NCBI GenBank assembly: GCA_015143295.1
Contig: CM026557.1
Coordinates: forward strand, 32,931,965-32,995,964
Direction of reading: 5' to 3'
Source of the DNA: Tetracentron sinense
Lineage: Eukaryota; Streptophyta; Magnoliopsida; Trochodendrales; Trochodendraceae
Length of the DNA: 64,000 bases
This document shows, one piece after another, positions 1 to 11,700 of this stretch. Positions within the stretch are counted from its first letter, which is position 1. The number at the start of each line of letters is the position of its first letter. The notes below the pieces were generated by a model, which was not told the DNA's origin, did no database searches, and saw only the letters and a program-made list of their open reading frames with translations. The position numbers were made by a program, and so were the translations under genes.

Positions 1-100
1 TCTGTTTCTTACTCGCTAATCCTGCATATTGTTATTATTGTTTTGTTGGGCTTGTTCCTAGCTTGTGATGTTTTTATTGAGATGGTTCCTTTTTGCTTAG

Positions 101-2727
101 TCTGAGAATGCGAAAGGCACTCTCAAGGAGCAGATAACCATCATACAACCTGTCTTGGAAGATCTGAAGCGGAAGAAAGAAGGGAGGATCAAGGAGTTTT
201 GGGATGTTCAGTCACAGATTGTTCGGATATGCGCAGAAATAGCAGGCGACATCCACCTTAGCAGTTCTGCTGATCCCCAAGTAGATAAGCGAGACTTGAC
301 AGTGAAGAAGCTGGGAGAGCTGAAGTCACACCTTGAGGAACTTCAAAGAGAAAAGGTTTTCTTCGTATTTTTGATTGAAAGTTTAAAATTTATTACAAGA
401 ATATAATGGAAATTTCGCTTCAATTAAGGCTGCTCTTTTGTCCTATATTTGTTTACAGAGTCTCCGGTTGCAAAATGTTAATGACCATATTAATACTATC
501 CACGAGCTCTCAATCATCATGTCAGTGGATTTCTTTAAGACGATAAATGATGTTCATCCGAGCTTGATTGATTCTGCAAATGGGCAATCGAGCATTAGTG
601 ATGATACCCTTGCCAGGTTGACTGGAGTGGTTCATTCTCTAAAGCAAGAGAAACATCAAAGGCTACAAAAGGTGATGTAACAATGATTGCTTTTGGTTCT
701 TTTTTTTTTTTACATGAATTTTTTGTTTTTGAAGCAAATGTACATTGCTTCTAAATTTAATCTGGTTGAATGTTAAAAGTGTCTAACATGGCTCAAGACT
801 CAAAATTTTAAAAAGAAAAATCTTTTACACGAACTTGAGATTCCTCTCTTGTCCACCGATATGTCTAGTATGCAGCCCTTAAATACCCACTTCGTATGTG
901 TCTTTATATATCAACTTCATTGGGTAACTTGTTTTTAATTGAGTACTATTATTGGGCTGCTTGTTTTGATAGTCAAACTTGTTCAATCGTCAAGATCATC
1001 ATGGATGAAAGAATTTGTAAAACAAGTGGGTCATATTATTGTTTGTATTTCTCTTCTCTCTTTGTTTCATTATGACCTTTAGAGTATTATTGTGGATCTT
1101 ATGCTTCTTCTTCAGTGCATTTTTCCAACTATTCGGGGCTGGTAACATGGATTATGTTATGCCATTTTAGCCATGGTTCAAAATATCGGTATCGGTCGTT
1201 GTATCGGTAAGTCCATAATATGATACGTATCGGCGTATCAGTTGGATATGGTGGAAAAATTCAGGATACGCAAAAAAAAACTTGGATACGCAAGGAAAAA
1301 CTTGGATACCTTGCATAAAACATCTTTTAGTGTAAATATAAGCTAAAAACAAACTAAATGAAGACCTCCAACTACATTTATAATCATACATATGAGAGCT
1401 AAAAATTTATAAATTAAAAAGGCTTGCTCGCTGATAAATATGTATGAAAATACAAACCATAGTTACTTAACCTAGTGATAGAAACTCACTTGCATTCATA
1501 AATCAAATATATGGAAATATATAGGCACTTGCATTCATAAATCAAGTTACATACATGATAGAAGCTCAATACCACATTGAGCTTTGTGTCGGCTCATACT
1601 CTGTCACTGTGGGATCAAGATTTGAATAGAGTGATACATTATAAGTGGTCCAGACATGATGACACCATTGTGACAAACTAATCATCGTGTGGTACATGCC
1701 CATGTACATTTGTACATATGCCAGCTGTTGAGTCGTGATCTGTCCATAACTGTCAGTTGAAGACTGGGACTGAGCATCATGACCAGTGACTCTTGATAAG
1801 TAGGGCAGGGCTGGGCTGGGGCATCATTACCATAACCATAAGAAGATGATGACGCACTCTCTTATTCATATTCTTCCATTGGATAACTATGTTCATCAAC
1901 ACTAATTCGATCCATCCCATGAATTGTCGCACCCCAAAATCCCACCTAGGAGAATGTGGACGTTGGCACGTGACTTACTTATCACACCATCCCATTAGAA
2001 GCAATAAAGGCATACTAAATTTTGAACTTAAAAATTTCTTCAATTAACTAACATTTAATGCCTCAAACAAACTCCAATTAAAACTTATAATTAACTGAAC
2101 ATAAATAAATTGAATCATCCCTCGTGATCCTTAACCGTGAAACCAATTAAACATAAATCCAGAATAATCTTCAACTACGATTCCTTTATAATTCAAACTA
2201 CCACTATTAAACCAAAACTCAATAATATGGCCATCGATCAAGATCCCGTTCTTCTTCGGGGTGATCACCTTCGGGTTTTGCAACGTACTCTTCTTCTTCC
2301 CACAGTCTGGGTGCGCAAATGTCAAATCCAGAACCTGCTGACAATAAAATTATTGGCTGAGTAACAAGTTACTCCGCGTATATAACAATGTATAGTAAAC
2401 AATATCATAACAATAACATGCATACATTTATAGTCCAATTCCAGTTCACATACATAAATCATAGTGCAGAGAAACATGTGGGTACCTTTTGTCATTTACT
2501 TTTTACTTTCTTTTCTTGCTTCTGTTACTTTTCGTACCTCTATACTTTCATACTTTATTGTTTTGAGAAAACACACCAACATGCATCGTGCAATAAATTA
2601 AAATACCGCTTTACCTGTTATGGAAATGGGTTACTAGTGTTTAAAAACTCAAAAACTCGACACGACTCAGAAGTTAGCCGGGTTGAGTAACTTGGAAGAC
2701 TCGAAAAAAACTTGACTCGACCTACTC

Positions 2728-2793
<66 letters not shown>

Positions 2794-5700
2794 TATAGAA
2801 CTCTAGATAAAAAAATAAAATAAAAATCTAATATTTAAATAAAAGTATCATCTAATAACTAGCATTCATGATAGATATTAAACAACCCCAAACTAAAGCA
2901 CCACTACCACTAACAAACAAGATACATGTCTAACAATTTGTGGTAGTAATAATTTCAATTTTTTTTTTCAGCCAAATTAGACCCAAATTCTTCTAGAGCC
3001 TTTTTCTCTAAGACTAGGTTATGTTGTGGTTTTGTTATTGTAAAACAGAAAAGGATCCGTTATTGATTTGTTAATAACGAATAGGGTAGGCCTACCTTGT
3101 TCCAGCCTACCCATTTGGGGTTTGTTATAAATCATGCTATGATGGTTATGGAAGGCGGCCATCGTGCTGTAACGACTGTGAAAGAAGGGGTAATACAAGT
3201 CGCCATGACTCGTGATTACTTCAGTGAAGAAAATCTATCATGCATGTGTCTTGTTAAAGACTCGTCCGAGTCGAGTCGAGTCAATAAATCGACTCAACTC
3301 GGCCTGGCTCGTTCGAGTTTTCTCCAATTATTCAGAATCGAGTTTTTCAAGCAAGTTTGTAACGACCCGAAATTTTAATAGAATAAAATAATGCGTTTAT
3401 GGGTCCTTAACTGAGGTTGATTAGTTAAGTGTTTGATAAATTTGTGGAAAATTAGGTTTGAAGGCGAGGAGTTTCACCTTGGGCGTTGATCTTTTTCCTG
3501 AACGCGTTGGTAGTGTCCATTTTGCCCCTAGACGTCTCGAAAAGTGCGGAAGAAGTAAAATCCCTCTCCATCTCTTCTCTTTTCCCTTATTTAAGCTACT
3601 TTATTTATGTGGAATGGTTTGGTGATATTATGTGTGGATGGAAAAAGGTCGAAGATCTTATGAATGATGTATGGATGTGATAGATGAGAGTGAAAATGGA
3701 GCAGAGGGATGGAGCCCTCGGTTTCGGGCTGTTTCTAGCTCGGAATTTAGGCTTAGTGTGATTTGCGATAGATCGCAGGGAAAGTGCGATTGATCGCACC
3801 GCAGGAAGTTATGAGAGCCTGACTGGGCTTCTATATGTGTGATGTGATGTGATTTTGACATTGTATGACAATGGTAGGGTCTATTGGCCTGGTTAAGTTC
3901 CGTATCGGAACTACTCTTATATGATGTGATGTTTGTTTTAAGGCAATAGTAGGTCCATTGGCCTGGTAAAAGTCCCACCTCGGGACAACCTTTGTGTATG
4001 ATGTGATGTTGTTGGGACATGGTAAGGCAATGGAATGGTCCATCGGCCGGGAAATGTTCCACACCGGAACGGTATACCATCGGACTTGGTCCACGGGCGT
4101 GAGGCCCAACTGATTCAATTATTCAAGCAGAGCTTGAATAATTGGGGATTTCCTATGGTTAGAAAACCTAACTTACGTGAAATGCTGTCTGTGGTCCCTC
4201 TTTGGATAGGTCCGGAGAGGCGGTATCTATTATGAGCCCGGGTTCCTCCGTGACTGATAGTCGGGAGAGTTAGGACGGCATTGGGCCATGGGCTCAAGGT
4301 TGGATTGGGATCTATGGACCCAGTGATGTATTGAGTTTACGAACCCAATGATGTTACCTTGAGGGGGCATTGGCCTGTGTCGGCAGGTATGCACCCAACA
4401 GAGGCTGTGATGATATATGATGGTAGCTGTCAGAGGTGTTGTGCTTGACAGGATTTGATGTCAGAGGTGTTGTGCCTGGCAGAGGTTAATGTCAGAGGTG
4501 TTATGCCTGACAGAGGTTAATGTCAGATGTGTTTTACCTGACAGGATTTGCTGTCAGAGGTGTTGTGCCTGACAGGATTTGATGTTAGAGGTGTTGTGCC
4601 TGACAGGGGTTAATGTCAGATGTGTTTTGCCTGACAGGATTTGATGTCAGAGGTGTTGTGCCTGACATGATTTCATGTCAGAGGTGTTATGCCTGATAGA
4701 GTGATATGTCAGATGTGTATATAATAGACAGGTGTTTTCTGATGGTCAGAGGTGCGTCCCTGGCTTGTCAGATGAGTTTCATTTTCCTGACAGGTTGGAT
4801 GGGTTTTCTGGCTATCAGATGTGTATCCTGGTTGATCAGATGTGTATCCTGGCAATCAGATGTGTATCCTGACGATCAGATATGTTTCCTAACAAATGTG
4901 GTTGTGTGTGTGTCGGTGTTCCCATAGAGGGAAAATATAAAGTAAATTTCAGAGGTGTTTCCTGGTTATTAGATGGGTGTTCCTGGCATGTCAGATGTGT
5001 TATTCCTGGCAGGTCAGATGTGTTCCTAGTAATCAGATGTGTTTCCTGACAAGGGTGTCATGTCAGAAGTGTTATGCTTGACAGAGTGATATGTCAGATG
5101 TGTACCTGATAGACAGGTGTTTCCTGATAGTCAGATGTTTCTTAATGGTCAGGTGTTTCCTGTTAGTAGGTGCGTCCCTGGCTTGTCAGATGAGTTTTAT
5201 TTTCCTGACAGGTTGGATGGGTTTCCTGGCTAGCAGATGTGTATCCTAGCTAATCAGATGTGTATCCTGAAAGTCAGATGTATATCCTGGCAATCAGATG
5301 TGTTTCCTGACAAATGTGGTTGTGTGTGTGTCGGTGTTCCTATAGGGGAAAAATATAAAGTAAGTGTCAGAGGTGTGGTTCCTGACAGAGTGTGATATGT
5401 TAGAGGTGTTGTTCCTGACAGAGTGTGATGTGTCAGAAGTATTGTTCATGGCAGTTATCCGGTGAAGATCCGGGTTATGTGTAGAATATAATGATTTAAG
5501 AATTAATTAGGTCGACATACCCAATAATTGGTTATAAGCGGGAGAAGTCCCGATTGGTTGATAATTGAGTCTGTGGACTCATGGATAGAGGTTGTACACG
5601 AGCGAAGGCCCAGTCGATCAAGTCTGTGGACTCAAGGATAAAGCGTGAGTGGTTATCTGAAACGGTAACCTGATGTCGTGGACAATGATTGGATGAATTT

Positions 5701-8700
5701 GACAACTTGGAGATTGGGAACCTCGAATAGGGTGAGATAGCCCTGAGTGACCTCAGGTCACGAATTACGATATTATTGTTCTGCATATTATTATAATATG
5801 AGAATTGTATTATATTACTATATCATTATTGATGAATGTTATTATGTGAAAAATAGTTTAGATGGGCTGTGGATTTTGCTGGGCTCTATGGCTCACATCT
5901 CATTTTATGTCTTCAGATTCTAAAGCGGTTACCGATTGACAAAGAGTTACACTTTAGAGTCTGGAGGTATATCGGTGCAGTTGTGGCGCCAAAAGTAAAG
6001 ACTACTGTAGCTAGTGAGGTAACACATTTGCTTATGATGGGTTATTGTGATGACCAGTTGTTATTGCTTATGTAAGCTCATAAGAAAAGTTGAAAATACC
6101 TGAATTTTTGTGGGTGAAGTCTTCCGCTGTGTGTCATTGATGACCGGGCGCGCGTCTCAGAACACGACTTCCTTAGGCGCGGGTTCGGGGCGTCACAGAG
6201 TTGACTCGAAACCCAGCTGAGTCGAGTTGTCTCGGCCGAGTTTCGAGTCAACTCGTCTAGTTTTAGTATGATGGGGTTTATCATACTTTACTTACCGAGG
6301 TACCACCTTTCGTACATTATCCGGCATAGATGACTTACTTAGCACAATTTCCGGTGCGATGACTTACTTTTATCCTTAGGCTAATTGATGGTAGTCGATC
6401 CGTGCAAAACTCATCATGCATCAATACTTTCGTGTATCTTTTTCTCTTTTACTTACTTTTTACTTTGCCTTTTGTCTTATTTGTGTTTTTAATAGACTAA
6501 TAGTGCCCTTAAGTTTTTCTTTATACATGTGTATGTTTTACAATAGTGAGTGCACGGTGATACACCATTGGTTAAATTATACTTAGAACTATTAGTCAAG
6601 GGCCATAAGAAATTTCATTATAGCGTCCCATTCCATTATGATAACAGACCTAGGCAAGCAAAACCCTCGTCAAAGGCTCCTTTACCCAATAATATATCAC
6701 GTATAACAATATAAAATAAACACAATGTGTCATTCATGATTCCAAAAACTTAAACATGCTTTATTCATAATTTAATTTCCAATATACATAATTCACAATT
6801 TATCCAATTTATTTGCTCCTATATATATGCTTTTCTTCCTATTTATATAATTGCTTGGATTATCGATAAAAAAAAAATTTATCCAATATCAACAACACCT
6901 TTTTTAATCAAGATCAAAATCATGAATACACCACATAATTTATCAATCATAGTTCTTGTAGAGTATACCTAAAACCACACTAACATATAGCCCTAATTTC
7001 ACATCCATCATTCAGATATTTTATACGTTAAATTCCAACTCCAAAAATTCATCCCTTCCTCTACATACATTCTCATAACTCCAGATTAATACCCAATCCC
7101 CTTGTTCGAGCATAAATCATAAATTTACAGGGTTATTCACATCATACTTTTAACAATTCTTGAGAAATAATACACAAGTAATAATAGAAATTCATTGATC
7201 TCATTTATATTCAAGTTCTTACTTAGATCTATCTTTTTAACTATTTCTTTAGATTAATATTCAAGAAATTGAGAACTAGGGATTATTATTTACCTTTCTT
7301 GATCGCTTCCCTACGATCTAGGGCTTGAGAATGCCTTGGATCTCGATTTCTGGGCGTTCCTTCTTCTCTAATTGAAAGCCCTTGCAAACCCTAGGTTTTT
7401 TCCTTTTTTGTTCTCAAAAGCCCAGAAAACCTAAATTTCACGAAATAGAGAGTTTATATAGGTTTTAGAATTTTAACTCTTTTAAAACTGCTAAAAATCA
7501 CGACTTTTCGTGTTTCCGAACGCGACCTGTGATCAATCGCCCACTTACTGCAATCGATCGTAACTCATACCAACTTCTAGGAACCTTTCGGGTTTCCCTA
7601 TGATCGATAGTTATGTCACCTGCGATCGATCAGATTGAGATTTTGTGATTGATTGTACTGGTGCCCTTATTTTGATTATCATTACTGTTTTTTTTTTTTT
7701 TAAAAGTCCTTTGCTACTTTTTTGTTAACTCATTTTCATGCAATTTATTAATAAAAACGAGCTAAAATTAGCGAAATAATTAGGTAACCAATCTAGACAT
7801 TATACATTAATTTCCATAGGGATACATGCATTAAAATGGTACGCATTTTTCTAAGAAATTCATTTAGATGGCACGAATGCCGATGAATTAATTTCGGGTT
7901 TTTACGGTTGTCCATTACCACGACGTCATCGAGTGTATGTCTGGCTTTGACGATCACGAGAGGGTACACACGCACCATGACTACTGTCCTGGATGGCATG
8001 GTCAAAATAATGCTCCTCTGTAAATACAATACCATGCCTTTGCCCCTGAGTCTCCTCTCATTGTGCTTGTGTATGTTTCTGTCCATGTGACGAACCCCCA
8101 ACATCCTCGCCATCACCACCGTCATCATCATCATCATCACCGTCACTCTTCCATTTGAGTCCTCGGAGTCCTCATCAATTCATTGAACTCGTCATCATCT
8201 TCAGCATTACCCCTATCCGGTCTAGCCTTACTCGGCCCTATCCTGACTATGTCGCCCTTTGCTAGTTCCAGCTTCACCTGAACCCACCATACAATCATCG
8301 ACGCATCTCACCAGAAATGTATTAGGCCGAGTAGGATCTCTTGGTTCATCCAAAATTGGCTCCCCTGGATCACCCAACCAAGCATCCAATGGATCATTCT
8401 CTTCAAATATATGGCCGAGGTCTATGTGATCGTATGGTGCATCGCCCCTCCTAGCATCCTTAGTAAGCCGCTTCGGTCGCAATCTCATGTTGTAATGCGC
8501 GTACACCAATCACTCCAACTTCTCGTAATTTAACTGGTTACAAGGCTTTGAATAAATCAAGAAAAAAGTGCTCTAGTTTCTTTCACAACTACTAGATGAT
8601 GCCGTTCGGGATAAAATTCATATAACAATTTTCCTTACATTTGGGCCATCCATACCATATAGTAACCACCATTTAGCTGCATGAGATATTAAAATCCTAT

Positions 8701-11700
8701 TAGAATCCCATTAGTTTAATAAACCTGAAATATTTTACACTACATTAGCAATTGAATTACCTAGATCAGTCTTCTTCCTTCCTGTTATTGCCATTGTATC
8801 ACCAAACCCTTTACATGGTATCTCAAAATATCTTACACTACACATAAAGAAGTGTGGTGTCAAGTTTATTCCAGCATATATACAACACAACTCATAAGTA
8901 CATTTGTTTATATGTTATATCGGCTTTACCTCCATGAGTGCCGTAGAAGCTTTAGATGGATCTCTCTCTAACCTTTGCACTATGTTCTTCAGGGATGTCA
9001 GCAAGGACTCGTCAGTGCTAATGTTATTCGCATAGTGATAGACAAGATTAAGATAATAGGTTGTTTTGAAAAAAATTATATTATTAATGTAAAGTCCATG
9101 TTTTTGTATTGGCATATTCCGGTGTCAAAACAAGTGAGTCTAGGTGTCTAGGAGTGGTTCTTATGTCATTGTCGTCAAGCATCCACGACAAGTGAAGTTG
9201 AAGCGTGTTGAAGAATCGCTTGATCCACTCGGATGATCATTTCCTTCATAGGATGGTAAGTGACCTAGATACCATGTGACCATAGGTGGGATTTGACCTA
9301 GAATGATCCTAACATGATGCCTTAGGTGGTAAAAGTGTCCTAGTCTAATCATACGGACTCTAGGTGATGAGATAAGTAGTGCAAAACAAGTTAACAATGC
9401 TGAAATTTTTTCAAAAAACTAAGGTTGCTTGTTTTGTACATATCTCCCAAACCGTAGCTTATATTTTACTCTATAATATGTCAAATCGATCGTGTCGAAA
9501 ATAGCTACAACTTTCATGAAGGGACCAAGATCTGAAAACGAAGTTTTAAACCCTAGGTGATGAGATAAACAGTGCAAAACTTGTTTTAAAATCTGAAATT
9601 TTTTCAAAAAACCAAGGTTGCTTGTTTTGGGCATATCTCACAAACCGTAGCTCATATTTTGCTCTATAATATGTCAAATCGACCGCGTCGAAAAGAGCTA
9701 CAACTTTCATGAAGAGACCGAGAGCTGAAAACGATGTTTTAAAATCGTTTTTAGCCTCAGGGTCGACCCTGGGCGTTTTGGGTCGACCTTGAATAGGCAA
9801 AAATATGTATGACAGTTTTTTCCAGCAAGTTGTTTTTTCCAGGGTCGACCCAAAGGGACCTTTTGGTCGACCGAAGAGGTATTTTTGGTCGACCGATGGA
9901 TCCCCATGGGTCGACCCTGATATGGGGGTTTTGCTAAAACGCCCCTTTGGTTTTTAACATATTTTAGCAACTTCTAAGCATGGTTTTCACTTCCCTATTT
10001 ATATAGAACCCTTCCACTTCGTGGAGTACAACTTAGGGAGTGTGTGGAGAGGGTTTTTAAGTTCCTCCAGAGGTTATAAAACCTATGGAAATTGGTGCTC
10101 TCCTCCCCTTTTGTTAATGCTTTTAACCTAGAGTTTGTAAGCCCAAAGTTCCACTTTTGCTTGTTTGGACTTGTGCATTGAAGGAGTCCATCTAGGTGAT
10201 GATTCTTATCAAACCATCAACCCGTTCTGGATAGAACACCTTGGCCGGAGTATTCCGGAGCCTTTCCAAAGGAGATCGATCCGAGAAGGATCGTGGTAGA
10301 GTGATTTGGTCGGTGGATTCCGAAGCCGTCATTGAGGGAGATCGATCGGAAGATCGTGGACTGTTTTAGAGACACAAAGAGAAGTACAGGCGGTTGCGGT
10401 TGATCACGGGACTTGAGTACGTGATGACTTTTCGAGGCGTGGAGGACTAAGAACTGAAGGATCGTGGTGTCGAGTCCGAAGGAGTCAAGTTCGAGTCTTG
10501 TAAGTTCTTGTTTACTTTGTCTTAGTGGATTCTCATGGCTGGACTAGGTCCCGTGGTTTTTCCCGGAAGAGTTTCCACGTAAAAATCCTTGTGTTGTGGT
10601 TTGCGTGTTTCTCTATATTTCCGCACTTGATTATCATCTTCCCTTGAGTTAAATAACTTAATTTAAAATCATTCAAAAGGGTAGACAGACTATTAGGGAA
10701 ACCTAACCAACCCCTTGACTTTGTGAGATTCTCAACTTAAACCATAGATTTGGGATTCACTGAATTTATTTTTTCAATTAACATAGGTTATATGTGCAAA
10801 CGCTAATACCCAATACTATTTATGGTAGTAAATAAACTAGAAATGAAATGTTACCTGATGTGTGAATGTCATGTAAGAGCTGCTTATTCCAACTCTTATC
10901 TATAATTTTACAATAGCCCTTATAAGACTTCGGGACAACTGCCCGAATGGCCAACTTTAACGGTCTTATTCCCTCGTACACATATAATCCATTGTCGCTT
11001 GCTTGTCCCCATCAACCATCTTTCAGACTTTCATAATGGGCTCGAATATTTCCACCACTTGATCCCAGAATTGGTTAATACAGATAATATCCTCTACCCT
11101 CTTCGCATCAGTAGTGCCACTATATGAGTATTCATGCCACCTATCAGATGTAAACATCCTCTTGAAGAGTTTTCTATGCTGTAATACTTTGAATGACTAT
11201 GAAGTTAGTAGCGAATCGAGTAATCCCTGGTCATAGTAGCTCCCCAATGGTGTACTCTTTCATTAGATTCAAGATCCAGTTGTGATTATATATATAATTT
11301 GTTACCTTCTAGGCTTGCTCGACCACCCCTGCACCAACTGTTTATCTCCAATATCTTTCAACATCAAATCGATGCAGTGAGCCGTATACGGTGCTTCCTC
11401 TTCGTCATTAATAGCTCCCCGACCTTTTTGAATGACGATTGATTGTCCATGACAACCTGCACTACATACTCCTCTCCAATCTCCTCTATGACATTGTCAA
11501 TTAACTGATGGAGGTAGACATGGTCTTTAATAAAGCTAGATGTATCGACAGATTTGTGGAATATTGTCTTTCCATCACAATAAACAAAGAAATTAATTAG
11601 TGATAACCTCGTCGGCCCGTATGTCTCCAATTTCTTCTTAAATTACTCGATGTGGATGCGAATCTTGGCAATCTCCTCATCAATAACGGACCAGTGATAT

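Larger units (their letters stand above)
3358..6197 (+). mobile_element. 2.84-kb solo LTR, gypsy-type
   Basis: Begins TGTAACGACCCGAAATTTTA and ends GGGGCGTCACA, a common pair of LTR ends in plant Ty3/gypsy elements (TG...CA). Flanks are AAGTT (3353-3357) and GAGTT (6198-6202), a 5-bp target duplication with one change. The surrounding CGAGT-rich MITE continues on both sides, which confirms the boundaries. There is no coding region, primer-binding site or second LTR, so it is a solo LTR. Its middle is built of tandem repeats (3840-4080 and 4430-5460). The short open frames inside it are not genes. A related start (TGTAACGACCCGTATTTT) occurs at 52728. Confidence 0.78.
2634..6270. mobile_element. 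hAT-type MITE of the CGAGTCGACTCG family, itself split by a solo LTR
   Basis: The outer parts (2634-3357 and 6198-6270) are rich in ACTCG/CGAGT words. The ends are inverted repeats: AGTGTTTAAAAACTC on the left against CATACTAAAACTAG read from the right. Flanks ATGGGTTA (2626-2633) and ATGGGGTT (6271-6278) look like a worn 8-bp target duplication. It matches in style the clean 444-bp copy at 17914-18357. It was later cut at 3357 by the solo LTR. Confidence 0.6.
1925..7790 (-). mobile_element. probable antisense solo LTR of a gypsy-type element, interrupted at 2634-6270
   Basis: The left end reads TGTCGCACCCCAAAATCC, the complement of a typical gypsy LTR 3' end. The right end, near 7790, passes back into hAT transposase sequence. 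On the minus strand the block has LTR-like parts in order: GATCGATC-type palindromes (7665-7510), a TATATAAA-like box (about 7459-7450) and then a C/T-rich stretch. Without the nested insert it would be about 2.2 kb. No coding sequence and no clear 5-bp target duplication were found, so the boundaries are provisional. Confidence 0.45.

Noticed and set aside
3605-4300. Overlapping open frames on both strands (3605-3799, 3658-4080, 3831-4118, 4115-4297) as possible genes
   Set aside because: They lie inside a solo LTR with tandem repeats, read on both strands, and show no domain; chance frames in GC-richer repeat DNA.
4430-5460. Regularly spaced repeats resembling a CRISPR array
   Set aside because: Units vary in length and sequence, have no unique spacers, sit in a plant LTR, and the genome is eukaryotic.
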